Part shown: positions 55,692-64,000 of the stretch, in pieces
Numbering within the stretch: position 1 is the first letter of the stretch
Layout: the number at the start of each line of letters is the position of its first letter
NCBI GenBank assembly: GCA_945939115.1
Contig: CAMEVC010000009.1
Coordinates: 1-64,000 of the forward strand
DNA length: 64,000 bases
Direction of reading: 5' to 3'
Source: an uncultured Eubacterium sp.
GTDB lineage: Bacteria; Bacillota; Clostridia; Lachnospirales; Lachnospiraceae
Notes under the pieces: model-generated
Seen by the model: only the letters and a program-made list of their open reading frames with translations
Told to the model about the DNA's origin: nothing
Databases searched by the model: none
Position numbers and translations under genes: made by a program

Positions 55692-56903
55692 TTAGAAATC
55701 AACTTCTGTGTCATAATAGCAGCATGTAAGAAGCTTCTCCATCTCTTCCTGACTAGGCTGACGAGGATTAGAACCTGTACATGCATCAAGAAGCGCATTT
55801 GCAGCGATATCATGAAGCTTTGACTTGAATTCTTCCTCTGATACAAAGCCAGCTTCTGCCGGAAGTCCGCCCTCCCCGTAGTTCTTAATGCAGTGAGGAA
55901 TATTAAGGTCATCATTAAGCTTTCTTAACATTGCGATGAGGTTGTCAATCTTCTCATCCTGTGTATTGCCACCAAGATGCAGGAAATCAGCAATATATGC
56001 ATATCTCTTAGCTGCTGTTTCATCCTTGGAATTAAACTTAATTACCTTAGGAAGATACATTGCATTGGCTGCGCCGTGAATAATATGTCCGCCTTCAAAT
56101 GCAGCACCAGTCTTGTGTGCCATTGAGTGAACAATACCAAGCAGTGCATTAGAGAATGCCATACCTGCAAGACACTGTGCATTGTGCATTGAATCTCTCG
56201 CAGCCATATCTCCATTGTATGATTTAACAAGATTATCCTGAATCATCTCCATAGCATGTAATGCCAAAGGATCTGTATAATCGCAGTTGGCAGTTGATAC
56301 ATATGCCTCAACTGCATGTGTCATTGCATCCATACCTGTATGCGCAACAAGCTTAGCCGGCATAGTCTCTGCAAGCTCAGGGTCTACAATAGCAACATCC
56401 GGAGTAATCTCGAAATCTGCTATCGGATACTTGATACCCTTCTCATAATCAGTAATAATTGAGAATGCTGTTACCTCGGTAGCTGTTCCTGATGTAGAAG
56501 AAACTGCACAGAAATGTGCCTTTGTACGGAGTTTTGGAAGACCAAATACCTTACACATATCCTCAAAAGTTGTCTCAGGATACTCATACTTAATCCACAT
56601 AGCCTTAGCTGCATCAATAGGTGAACCACCACCAATAGCAACAATCCAGTCAGGCTCAAACTCGCTCATGACTGCGGCCCCCTTCATAACTGTCTCTACA
56701 GAAGGATCTGACTCAATTCCCTCAAAAAGCTTAACTTCCATTCCCGCTTCTTTAAGATAATCCTCTGCCTTCTGAAGAAATCCGTTACGCTTCATTGAAC
56801 CACCACCAACACAGATGATAGCCTTCTTACCTTTAAGTGTCTTAAGAGCCTCCAAAGAACCCTTTCCATGATACAAATCTCTTGGTAAAGTAAATCGAAC
56901 CAT
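55692..56903 (-). CDS. Iron-containing alcohol dehydrogenase
   Basis: The 403-residue protein (start at ATG 56903 after GGAGG) is a group III Fe-alcohol dehydrogenase: NAD(P)-binding GGGSPIDAAK near 93, metal-ligand residues in the HTGMDAMTHAVEAY segment and HSMAHKTGAAFEGGHIIHGA near 255-275. It reduces aldehydes, such as butanal or acetaldehyde, to alcohols with NAD(P)H; the substrate is not predictable. It has a strong promoter at 56964-56992. A 56-base internal segment (56685-56740) is duplicated at 57082-57137. Confidence 0.9.
   Translation of the reverse strand: MVRFTLPRDLYHGKGSLEALKTLKGKKAIICVGGGSMKRNGFLQKAEDYLKEAGMEVKLFEGIESDPSVETVMKGAAVMSEFEPDWIVAIGGGSPIDAAKAMWIKYEYPETTFEDMCKVFGLPKLRTKAHFCAVSSTSGTATEVTAFSIITDYEKGIKYPIADFEITPDVAIVDPELAETMPAKLVAHTGMDAMTHAVEAYVSTANCDYTDPLALHAMEMIQDNLVKSYNGDMAARDSMHNAQCLAGMAFSNALLGIVHSMAHKTGAAFEGGHIIHGAANAMYLPKVIKFNSKDETAAKRYAYIADFLHLGGNTQDEKIDNLIAMLRKLNDDLNIPHCIKNYGEGGLPAEAGFVSEEEFKSKLHDIAANALLDACTGSNPRQPSQEEMEKLLTCCYYDTEVDF
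56685..56740. repeat. 56-bp direct repeat, copy A (inside adh)
   Basis: This segment of adh, encoding VKLFEGIESDPSVETVM on the minus strand, is identical over all 56 bases to 57082-57137 and in the same orientation. This copy is in frame and belongs to the gene, so it is the likely donor. Confidence 0.97.
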
Positions 56904-56963
56904 AATAATACCTCCATACATGAATTATTTGATTGTTAAAAAATAAACAATTTCTATGCTTTT

Positions 56964-56992
56964 ATTATAGTCCTCCCTATATACATTTTCAA
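56964..56992 (-). promoter_or_regulatory. Promoter of the alcohol dehydrogenase gene
   Basis: TTGAAA (56987-56992) and TATAAT (56964-56969) with exactly 17 bases between, directed to the adh ATG at 56903. Confidence 0.82.
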
Positions 56993-57081
56993 GTAAATTT
57001 TATTTGTTTTTTTGTAAATATTCCATGAACGCTTATATCTATTTTTGTCGATTCACTAATCCTTTTTCCTTATATTTATCC

Positions 57082-57137
57082 CATAACTGTCTCTACAGAA
57101 GGATCTGACTCAATTCCCTCAAAAAGCTTAACTTCCA
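57082..57137. repeat. 56-bp direct repeat, copy B (at the end of the ABC permease gene)
   Basis: Identical to 56685-56740. It supplies the permease's stop codon (57128-57130) and its last two codons, so the original permease C-terminus may have been changed. The 397-bp distance between copies is short enough for template slippage or recombination. Confidence 0.97.
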
Positions 57138-59332
57138 ACTCCGCAATTCAATACAACCGCAGCAATAACAGATGCTATAATAATAAACACCAATGATATC
57201 CTGCCCCGTATCCCTGATAAACCTCCACATATTACATATGTAGTTGCAAATACAACTGACATCAATGCAAATCTTATCATCAGGCGAAGCATAATATAAG
57301 TTCCAATACTAATCTGTAAACCGCAATCCCTCATAAACATAAGACTCATGAGTGGTGCATCCATATATGGCATACCATAGTATTTATACATACATAACAT
57401 ATCAATTCCATATACAATTACAAATAGAAAAATAACAAGTAAAGCTGAAGCTATTAATCTTTTAACTTTAATTATATTTCTTCCATATGATGCATTAGTA
57501 ATATACTTAGTCCCTGTGCGTGTCTCAATTTCAATATTTTCAGAAACAATCAGTACTACAGATACAAGTAATGCTATCAGAATCACTGTTTCCCTAGCAG
57601 TTCCATATTCCCCAAAAATCTCTTCATATCCTCTGTCAGAAATCATATACCCATCAACACCGGTTTCTTCTTTCAGACTTAACAAATATCGATATTTCTC
57701 TTCAAATTCTCTAAGCGCAGCATAACGGGATGCATATACTGTTACCTGGGAATTTATCCTTGTAACCTCTTCTAACTCAATCTGACCGTTTTCATAAAGT
57801 TCATAACTTTCTCTGGCCTTTTCTGATATTTCAATATATTCATTCTTTCGTTCATTAATCATTGTAACTATTTCAGAATAATCAGCACCACCCTTTTCAC
57901 GATATATTTTATCCCTCTCTCTGGCACTGTCTGAAAATGTCATTTTTCCATAACCTACAAAATACCAGACAACAATCATCATAACTAATATAACAGTAAT
58001 CCCTCTGCCTGTTATTATAAGTTTATGCAACTCCTTCATTGTAACCGAAACATTTGCAAGAAAATGCTGATACAACATATATATCTGTTCAAGAATCTTC
58101 GACAAGAATGACTGGTGCTTTAGAGGGCGCATCACTATTGTTCCTGCAAAGCATATAACTGATGAAACACACAGCATTACCAGCAACACTGCACCAATAA
58201 TAGCCGATTCAGATATAACAAATGTACCTTTTCCCCTGTTTGCATATGTACTAATAATCTCATTGACTTTCATCAGACGAACAATATTTATCTGCTTAAA
58301 TACAGCATATACACTGTGATTCTGTATTTTATAGTATAAAAGCACTTCCAATCCTATAAATATGCCGGTAAATATCAGTGCATGATTCCTTTTCCTGTTA
58401 ATTACGAACACCATCCATAAAAGAATGCTAATCACTAATACAGCCAGTGCACTATATATATAATTATAAAAAACATATGATATCTGGCTCATAGGAATTG
58501 AGAACCTTGAGAATGATGGAATAGTCTGAACTGGTGCGTTCAGGGAACTTAAACCTCCGTACATCCATAATGATGCAATATATGTGGTAAAATACAATCC
58601 TGCTGTCACTGCTATTGAGGCAACTGTTATTATCATAAACCTGTGAAATGCCAACTGTAGTCTGCCATTTTTTGCTGTATGCACAATTGACCACATCTCA
58701 TTGTCTCTTTCCCCTGATAGCCTGTATATTATAAAAACCATCATAAGAAGTGAGAAATAAAATATGTAATAATAATCCACAAAATATTCTGTTGCTTTAT
58801 TATTAACGAGGTACATAGCTTCATCTTTGACTCTTTCAAAATCTTTTCCTGTTTTGACAATATTATTGTATGTAAAACTGTCCTTGTCAGCAAATATAGA
58901 GAAAGTCATTAGCTCCTGTGCATTAGTCTTAATCTGCTTCATATCCTCAGGATATTGTCTGATATATTCCAGTTGTGTTTTTATCTCTTTTATGATTGAG
59001 AAAAACATATTCTGATTATGAGCTGTCATTGCCTTATACCTTGATACGACTTCAGATGTATTATCATATAGTACCACGGCTGAATTATCATCACCCTGAT
59101 TTCTGTAACTTTGAATATCACTTATGTCCGACTGTATAACTTCAACAGCTTCATCTATATGATAATGTCCATAATATTCAACAAGCCATTCCCTCTGATT
59201 CGTCTTAAATCTCAGATTATTAATGCTTTCTCCTTTTACCTGCTGATACACATATAAAAATGTATTTAACAGAATCAACATAATGAAACATAACAGAATT
59301 TTTCTGTTTATCAACCTTTTAAACTCATTCAT
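57128..59332 (-). CDS. ABC-2-like permease, fused tandem two-half form
   Basis: The 734-residue protein has roughly twelve membrane helices in two similar halves (about 1-420 and 435-734); each half starts with a basic segment and a helix (NEFKRLINRKILLCFIM, and KELHKLIITGRGITVILVM), then a large extracytoplasmic loop, then a cluster of helices. It resembles ABC-2 type exporters. No ATPase gene is adjacent. Its last two codons and stop lie in the 56-bp duplication, and the ending NCGVGS may not be native. It follows the propeller-like gene by 8 bases. Confidence 0.75.
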   Translation of the reverse strand: MNEFKRLINRKILLCFIMLILLNTFLYVYQQVKGESINNLRFKTNQREWLVEYYGHYHIDEAVEVIQSDISDIQSYRNQGDDNSAVVLYDNTSEVVSRYKAMTAHNQNMFFSIIKEIKTQLEYIRQYPEDMKQIKTNAQELMTFSIFADKDSFTYNNIVKTGKDFERVKDEAMYLVNNKATEYFVDYYYIFYFSLLMMVFIIYRLSGERDNEMWSIVHTAKNGRLQLAFHRFMIITVASIAVTAGLYFTTYIASLWMYGGLSSLNAPVQTIPSFSRFSIPMSQISYVFYNYIYSALAVLVISILLWMVFVINRKRNHALIFTGIFIGLEVLLYYKIQNHSVYAVFKQINIVRLMKVNEIISTYANRGKGTFVISESAIIGAVLLVMLCVSSVICFAGTIVMRPLKHQSFLSKILEQIYMLYQHFLANVSVTMKELHKLIITGRGITVILVMMIVVWYFVGYGKMTFSDSARERDKIYREKGGADYSEIVTMINERKNEYIEISEKARESYELYENGQIELEEVTRINSQVTVYASRYAALREFEEKYRYLLSLKEETGVDGYMISDRGYEEIFGEYGTARETVILIALLVSVVLIVSENIEIETRTGTKYITNASYGRNIIKVKRLIASALLVIFLFVIVYGIDMLCMYKYYGMPYMDAPLMSLMFMRDCGLQISIGTYIMLRLMIRFALMSVVFATTYVICGGLSGIRGRISLVFIIIASVIAAVVLNCGVGS

Positions 59333-59340
59333 CTTATACT

Positions 59341-60537
59341 CTATTCCACAGAGATCGGTTTAACATTACCAAGAATATCTTTTTTATCAATATATACAAG
59401 ATTATCTGAATATTGGAAAAACAGATAGTTTTCATCTCCAAAATACATATTTCTGAGTATATTATTATCCAGTTCTATTGTATTAACTACTGTCCCATCC
59501 GGTTCAAGGACAAATATCTTCGCACCGATTTTCTCTCTAAGTTTTGTTACACTGCCTATTCCGCCATTGTACATGTATATGTATTTACCATCATATGACA
59601 ATGTACCCATTATCATCGTTTCATCAGCTTTAAATAACAATTTAGACTCGCTTTCATTTAATTTTCTTGAATATAAGCCTTTTCCTATTACAAAATAGTA
59701 TAAAATACCATTCTCTGTATCCACATAATAATCTGAAATATTCTTATCCGATACTTTTTCAGTCTCCCCTGTTCCGTAATCATAACAGTTTAACTGGTAA
59801 TTAATATTTGCTTCAACAGTCGCCTTATCTATTGAACAATTGAATATCTGGAAAAACAGCTTATCTCCAAAGCTTCTCGCACCATAAATTGCATTATATG
59901 CCCCCTGATATGAAAAAACTTCGCTGGTCTTTCCTGTTGACAAATCAACTTTTACAATCACTTCTTTATCATTTTTATCACTTTCCACTGCGCCAGTATG
60001 CCCTATATGGTCATATGCATATGCACAATCATCATGGAAGACAAGAGAAACTGATGTCGTTCCATCATTAGCAAATAATTGAGCAACTTCTTCTCTGTTA
60101 GTTCCATTCTTTGAAATTCTTATAAGCTTTGCCATTCCGCTATCTACTCTTACCACATATATGTACCCTTTATAATAGTGAATCTGTGATGACAGATAAT
60201 CCCTTTCCAACACTGCATCGCAGGTTGATGCGTTATGCATACACTCTGCCTTTGCACATACAGGTATTGTCTTGTGTGTACCATTATCAAAGTATTTCAA
60301 TACTGTAGTCATTTTATCATTGTCAGTTTCCAGAAAATAGTATCCCTCTTCTGCTTTGGCTACACCATGTGAATCGGTTCTCCAATAACTTTGTTCCTCT
60401 AATTCATCCCCAGCTTTTCCTATATTAATAGTTTTATCTTGCTCTCCCTTTTTCATTACCAGAATTACTACCAATACAATGACTGCAATGAAAACTACAG
60501 CAGATACACCTATAATTATCTTATTCTTTTTTGACAT
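59341..60537 (-). CDS. Single-pass protein with propeller-like extracytoplasmic domain
   Basis: From ATG 60537 (GAAGG seven bases upstream) the 398-residue protein has a basic N-terminus, one membrane helix (about 6-28) and an extracytoplasmic domain with repeated tyrosine-rich strands (YYFLETDND, YKGYIYVVRVDSG, GILYYFVIGKG) and a PVCAKAECMHNASTC motif typical of Lachnospiraceae DUF5050-like proteins. It is probably a beta-propeller. It lies directly upstream of the ABC permease and likely functions with it. Confidence 0.72.
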   Translation of the reverse strand: MSKKNKIIIGVSAVVFIAVIVLVVILVMKKGEQDKTINIGKAGDELEEQSYWRTDSHGVAKAEEGYYFLETDNDKMTTVLKYFDNGTHKTIPVCAKAECMHNASTCDAVLERDYLSSQIHYYKGYIYVVRVDSGMAKLIRISKNGTNREEVAQLFANDGTTSVSLVFHDDCAYAYDHIGHTGAVESDKNDKEVIVKVDLSTGKTSEVFSYQGAYNAIYGARSFGDKLFFQIFNCSIDKATVEANINYQLNCYDYGTGETEKVSDKNISDYYVDTENGILYYFVIGKGLYSRKLNESESKLLFKADETMIMGTLSYDGKYIYMYNGGIGSVTKLREKIGAKIFVLEPDGTVVNTIELDNNILRNMYFGDENYLFFQYSDNLVYIDKKDILGNVKPISVE

Positions 60538-60668
60538 ATAATTACCTTCTTTCTTAGTATTTGACACATCTGCGTAATATAAAAAACATCATGCTCATTA
60601 TTACGAAACCATTGCAATAATCTACTTAATTCCAATTTATCACATACGTCTTATTTTTCAATAGGTTC

Positions 60669-60700
60669 TGCACAAGATGTCGTTTTTCGTGCACAAGATG
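60669..60700. repeat. Direct repeats with 21-bp period upstream of the propeller/permease operon
   Basis: TGCACAAGATG occurs at 60669-60679 and 60690-60700, exactly 21 bases apart, about 130 bases before the start of the operon. The second copy is also part of a GTGCA-CAAGA-TGCAC palindrome. This spacing is typical of LytTR-family response-regulator sites. The rest of 60570-61010 shows no gene I can support. Confidence 0.6.
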
Positions 60701-61014
60701 CACTTTTTTGCCTTTTTCCTTTATGTTGACTATTTTATTAGACACATTTAAAAGTACTATTACTCCATTTATAAACTCAATGAGGTGGTTTCACAAAACA
60801 ATGCAATAAATTGTTGTAGATTTTGCAGAATATGGGAAATAAAATATAAAAATATCAAAGAAGTGTCAAAAAGAATTAGGAATTATGAAATATTCATATG
60901 ATGATAGAGAACGCTGTTTTAAATATATAATCATAATCCAGCACACCTCTGTTAATCAATAGATTTGGCGCAAATGGTTGAAAAACGGCATGAACTGCAT
61001 ATTCTATATAATAA

Positions 61015-61057
61015 AAACAGAGACTCCAATTAAATAAATCAACCGAAATCTCTGTTT
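61015..61057 (-). terminator. Terminator downstream of transketolase
   Basis: AAACAGAGA (61015-61023) pairs with TCTCTGTTT (61049-61057); on the minus strand TTTTTATTATA follows. It lies 35 bases past the transketolase stop. Confidence 0.75.
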
Positions 61058-61091
61058 ATCATTATATTATTCTTTTATAACTCACAATCTC

Positions 61092-63080
61092 TTAGAAAAG
61101 ACTCTTAACTGTATCAACAACATTCTCTACAGTAAATCCAAAATGCTCGAACAACTGGTTTGCCGGACCTGATGCGCCGAATCCTTTCATGGCAATGACC
61201 TTTCCATCAAGTCCTACATATCTGTACCATCCGAAGTCTGAAAGAGCCTCAACTGCAACTCTCTTTCTCACACTCTTAGGGAGAACTGATTCCTTATACT
61301 CATCCGACTGCTTCTCGAATACATCCATAGACGGCATACTTACTACTCGGACATCAATTCCTGCATTTTTAAGTTCAGCCTTAGCTGACACAGCAAGATT
61401 AACTTCTGAACCACTTGCAATAATGATAGCATCTGCCTCTTGCTTATCAGAGTCCGCAATAACATAACCACCCTTAAGAGCATCTTTAGATGAACCCTCC
61501 ATCTGTGGAAGATTCTGTCTTGTGAGAACTAAAGCTGTTGGCTCGTCCTTAGATTCAATAGCATACTCCCATGCAAGGGCAGTCTCTGTTCTGTCGCATG
61601 GTCTGAACACTGCAAATCCCGGAATAGAACGGAATGCAGCAAGCTGCTCAATCGGTTCATGTGTCGGACCGTCCTCACCAACTCCGATACTGTCATGTGT
61701 AAATATATATATCAATGGCAGCTTCATAAGAGAAGTAAGCCTTGCCATTGGCTTAGTGTAATCACTAAATACGAAGAATGTTGCTACGAATGGTCTTAAT
61801 CCACCATGAAGCGCAAGTCCGTTGCCTATAGCAGCCATTGCCTGCTCTCTTACACCAAAATGAAGGTTAGTTCCTGCGTAATTGTCCTTAGAGAACTCTC
61901 CGGCATCCTTCATATTAGTCTTATTAGAAGGCGCAAGGTCTGCTGAACCTCCGATAAGGTTAGCCATATTCTTCTTAATCATATTAAGAATTGTTCCGCT
62001 TGAACTTCTTGTTGCCTCCGGCTTCTCCGGCTTTGCAAGATATTCTTCTGAATTGAATAAATCGGACATATCATATCCGTTATAATACTTATCCCACAGT
62101 TCCTTCATCTCCGGGAACTTAGCACAGTAATCTGCAAAGAGCTCATTCCATTCTTCTTCTGGCTTTGCCATATTAGCTGCTATCTCTTTATAGTGGTCAT
62201 AGACCTCCTGTGGAACCTCAAAATCATCTTTACATGGCCAGTTAAGATTCTCCTTGAGAGCTGCAACGTTATCTGTTCCAAGCGGCTCACCGTGGGCACT
62301 TGCCTTGCCCTGTTTTGCAGGACAGCCATATCCGATAAGAGTGTTTACCTTGATAAGTGAAGGTCTGTTCTTATCAGCTTTTGCCTCCTCAATTGCTTTG
62401 CCGATTGCGTCGATATCATTGCCATCGGACACCTCTATTGTCTGGAAACCAAATGCTTCAAATCTTTTCATGACATCTTCAGTAAAGGCAATATCTGTGC
62501 TTCCCTCAATTGATATATTATTAGAGTCATAGAAGACTATCAGCTTTGAAAGTCCTAATGTTCCTGCCAGTGAAAAGCATTCTGACGAAATACCTTCCAT
62601 CATACAGCCATCTCCACCAAGCACATATGTGTAATGGTCAACTACATTATATCCGTCCTTATTAAATACTGATGCAAGGTGTGCCTCTGCCATAGCCATT
62701 CCCACAGCCATAGCCATTCCCTGTCCTAAAGGGCCTGTTGTAGCTTCAACCCCGGCTGTATGTCCATATTCCGGATGCCCTGGTGTCTTAGAACCAAGCT
62801 GTCTGAAATTCTTTACATCATCCAATGAAAGACTGCCAATTCCAAGTAAGTGAAATAAAGAGTAAAGAAGCATTGAACCATGTCCGCCTGAAAGAATGAA
62901 TCTGTCCCTGTTCTCCCACTTTGGATTAGCCGGATTATAATTCATATGCTTTGTCCATAATTCATAAGCCATCGGTGCAGTCCCAAGCGGAAGACCCGGA
63001 TGTCCCGAATTAGCTTTCTGAATTGCATCTGCTGACAATACTCTGATTGCATTAATTGACATTTCATCGATGTTAGTCAT
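61092..63080 (-). CDS. tkt: Transketolase
   Basis: From ATG 63080 (GGGAGG five bases upstream) the 662-residue protein has the thiamine diphosphate motif [13 protein letters not shown], substrate histidines in SGHPGLPLG and [20 protein letters not shown], the pyrimidine domain ([16 protein letters not shown]) and the C-terminal domain. It moves two-carbon units between sugar phosphates in the pentose phosphate pathway. It is complete. It lies 41 bases after the P-loop ATPase gene, with which it may be cotranscribed. Confidence 0.95.
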   Translation of the reverse strand: MTNIDEMSINAIRVLSADAIQKANSGHPGLPLGTAPMAYELWTKHMNYNPANPKWENRDRFILSGGHGSMLLYSLFHLLGIGSLSLDDVKNFRQLGSKTPGHPEYGHTAGVEATTGPLGQGMAMAVGMAMAEAHLASVFNKDGYNVVDHYTYVLGGDGCMMEGISSECFSLAGTLGLSKLIVFYDSNNISIEGSTDIAFTEDVMKRFEAFGFQTIEVSDGNDIDAIGKAIEEAKADKNRPSLIKVNTLIGYGCPAKQGKASAHGEPLGTDNVAALKENLNWPCKDDFEVPQEVYDHYKEIAANMAKPEEEWNELFADYCAKFPEMKELWDKYYNGYDMSDLFNSEEYLAKPEKPEATRSSSGTILNMIKKNMANLIGGSADLAPSNKTNMKDAGEFSKDNYAGTNLHFGVREQAMAAIGNGLALHGGLRPFVATFFVFSDYTKPMARLTSLMKLPLIYIFTHDSIGVGEDGPTHEPIEQLAAFRSIPGFAVFRPCDRTETALAWEYAIESKDEPTALVLTRQNLPQMEGSSKDALKGGYVIADSDKQEADAIIIASGSEVNLAVSAKAELKNAGIDVRVVSMPSMDVFEKQSDEYKESVLPKSVRKRVAVEALSDFGWYRYVGLDGKVIAMKGFGASGPANQLFEHFGFTVENVVDTVKSLF

Positions 63081-63121
63081 AATTTCCTCCCTGTGTAAGC
63101 ACATTTGTGCAAAAAATCTAG

Positions 63122-64000
63122 TTATCTGTCCTTAAAATCTGCCTCAGTCAAGAATATAACATCACCATTCTCGCCTCTCTTCTTCTTAAGACCACCAAAG
63201 AAACGCCTTGATGCCCTCTTCTCTGAATTAAGAATAGCCCTGTTAATTACTTCCTTGATATCATCAAGTTTAATATTATCATTTACATTGTGTAATTTGT
63301 CAATCTTTAAGTACAGCTCAAGTAATGCGCTGTCATCGACCTCATATTGTCTCTTTCTTGCGAATCTCTTAGCCATCTCAACCAGCTCGTTGACAGTATA
63401 CTGCTTAAGAACAATTCTGTGGTTAAATGTATTCGTAAGTTCAGGATTGAAGTTGATAAGTACATTCATATCCGTATCAGAATCTTCAAATATAACAATC
63501 ATTCTTCCCGTATCCTGCTCAAGACAATTTAGAAGTTCATTGATTCTCTTTGGCTGGATAGTTCCTGCCCCCTCAACGATAAGAGCAGTTCCTTTAAGCC
63601 TTCCCATAGCTTTGGCAATGCCTCTCTGGTTAATACTCTCTCCTGATGTCTTAGCTATCTTCTTAGGATTCTCCGGATAGATAGTGTTAATTCCCCTAAT
63701 GATTGCCCTTGCAAGGTCTGTCTTATCTGAGCTTGAATTACCGGAAATAAGTATATTTCCAACGGCAGAAGTATTAATCTTCATCTCCTCATCGATAGAG
63801 TCAAAGAAATCGACAAGCTGCTCTTCAAGTCCAGGCATATCCCTGTACTTTCTGAATATCTTGGCAAGTTCACCTGTAAGCTTCTTCTCTGTCTGTTCTG
63901 TCTCTATATTATCATTCTCATCTTCCATATCCTGTGGCTGTCTTTCCTGTAAAGCAAATGGATCTGTATCTTCCGGTTCAATACCTGCAGCTGCTTCTTC
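63122..64000 (-). CDS. P-loop ATPase, 3' part (runs off right edge)
   Basis: The frame has no stop before the window edge and reads [20 protein letters not shown] upstream of the first in-frame ATG at 63928, so the gene continues beyond 64000. The visible ~290 residues include a P-loop-like [19 protein letters not shown], a Walker B-like [12 protein letters not shown], and a downstream sensor [22 protein letters not shown], resembling AAA+ (CbxX/CfxQ or SpoVK-like) proteins. The P-loop is degenerate (SSSDKTD for GxxGKT), so ATP binding is doubtful. Function unknown. Confidence 0.75.
   Translation of the reverse strand, partial: EEAAAGIEPEDTDPFALQERQPQDMEDENDNIETEQTEKKLTGELAKIFRKYRDMPGLEEQLVDFFDSIDEEMKINTSAVGNILISGNSSSDKTDLARAIIRGINTIYPENPKKIAKTSGESINQRGIAKAMGRLKGTALIVEGAGTIQPKRINELLNCLEQDTGRMIVIFEDSDTDMNVLINFNPELTNTFNHRIVLKQYTVNELVEMAKRFARKRQYEVDDSALLELYLKIDKLHNVNDNIKLDDIKEVINRAILNSEKRASRRFFGGLKKKRGENGDVIFLTEADFKDR

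Noticed and set aside
60880-60975. Short plus-strand frame resembling an IS transposase N-terminus (MKYSYDDRERCF)
   Set aside because: Only 25 codons and no further transposase motif or inverted repeats nearby; too weak to call.

Overview
The window looks like a chromosomal segment of a low-GC, Gram-positive anaerobe of the family Lachnospiraceae, possibly near Lachnospira / [Eubacterium] eligens. That is inferred from gene content and AT-rich codon use; no rRNA is inside the window. Supporting content: the hprK-ROK-murB-rapZ-whiA order, the sporulation-type protein YyaC, a Tad/Flp pilus locus with DUF5702 and DUF6382-FHA proteins, DUF5711 and CvpA proteins, and a strong minus-strand rRNA promoter whose leader runs off the left edge. 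Almost all genes lie on the minus strand.

Layout. 1-220: rRNA promoter and leader, read leftwards. 463-10872: housekeeping and envelope genes (zinc-ribbon membrane protein, CvpA, DUF5711 protein, MPN-like/LysM protein, yyaC, coiled-coil membrane protein, aconitase-family hydratase, HIT protein, orphan histidine kinase, flavodoxin-SCP2 protein). 10952-18901: a Tad/Flp pilus locus (FHA protein, TadE-like proteins, prepilin peptidase, DUF5702 protein, Flp pilin, TadC, TadB and the 3' end of the TadA ATPase). About 18902-37480: an AT-rich defence island that interrupts tadA. 37472-37978: a second prepilin peptidase, apparently the other edge of the Tad locus. 38045-41357: DUF2508 protein, GH25 lysozyme, NudC and a CobW-like protein. 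41418-47459: a His-rich CobW metallochaperone, whiA, rapZ, murB, ROK kinase and hprK. 47536-54960: uvrC, transglutaminase, DUF58, MoxR, a putative anti-sigma-like protein and a sigma factor. 55155-64000: ferritin-like protein, iron alcohol dehydrogenase, an ABC permease with a beta-propeller-like partner, transketolase and a truncated P-loop ATPase.

The defence island carries at least three modules. (1) An operon of UvrD-like helicase, DUF2290-like protein and HNH endonuclease (19061-23153) that I cannot assign to a named system; it is the best candidate for something undescribed. (2) A three-gene Detocs-type two-component defence system: sensor kinase, stand-alone receiver, and receiver fused to a nucleoside-phosphorylase-type effector (25228-30368). 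(3) A type I restriction-modification operon hsdR-hsdM-orf73-hsdS with a small Cys-rich gene between M and S (30480-36604). A TnpC-like (DUF6262) gene, small unknown genes, a probable frameshifted gene and a structured non-coding stretch lie between them. No integrase is visible. The N-terminal two thirds of tadA are absent from the window, so the pilus motor is probably broken here unless another copy exists.

Other points: an exact 56-bp duplication of part of the alcohol dehydrogenase gene at the 3' end of the ABC permease gene, a terminator-like hairpin that also covers the ribosome binding site of the ferritin-like gene, and five 30-bp tandem repeats encoding a His/Cys metal-binding arm.
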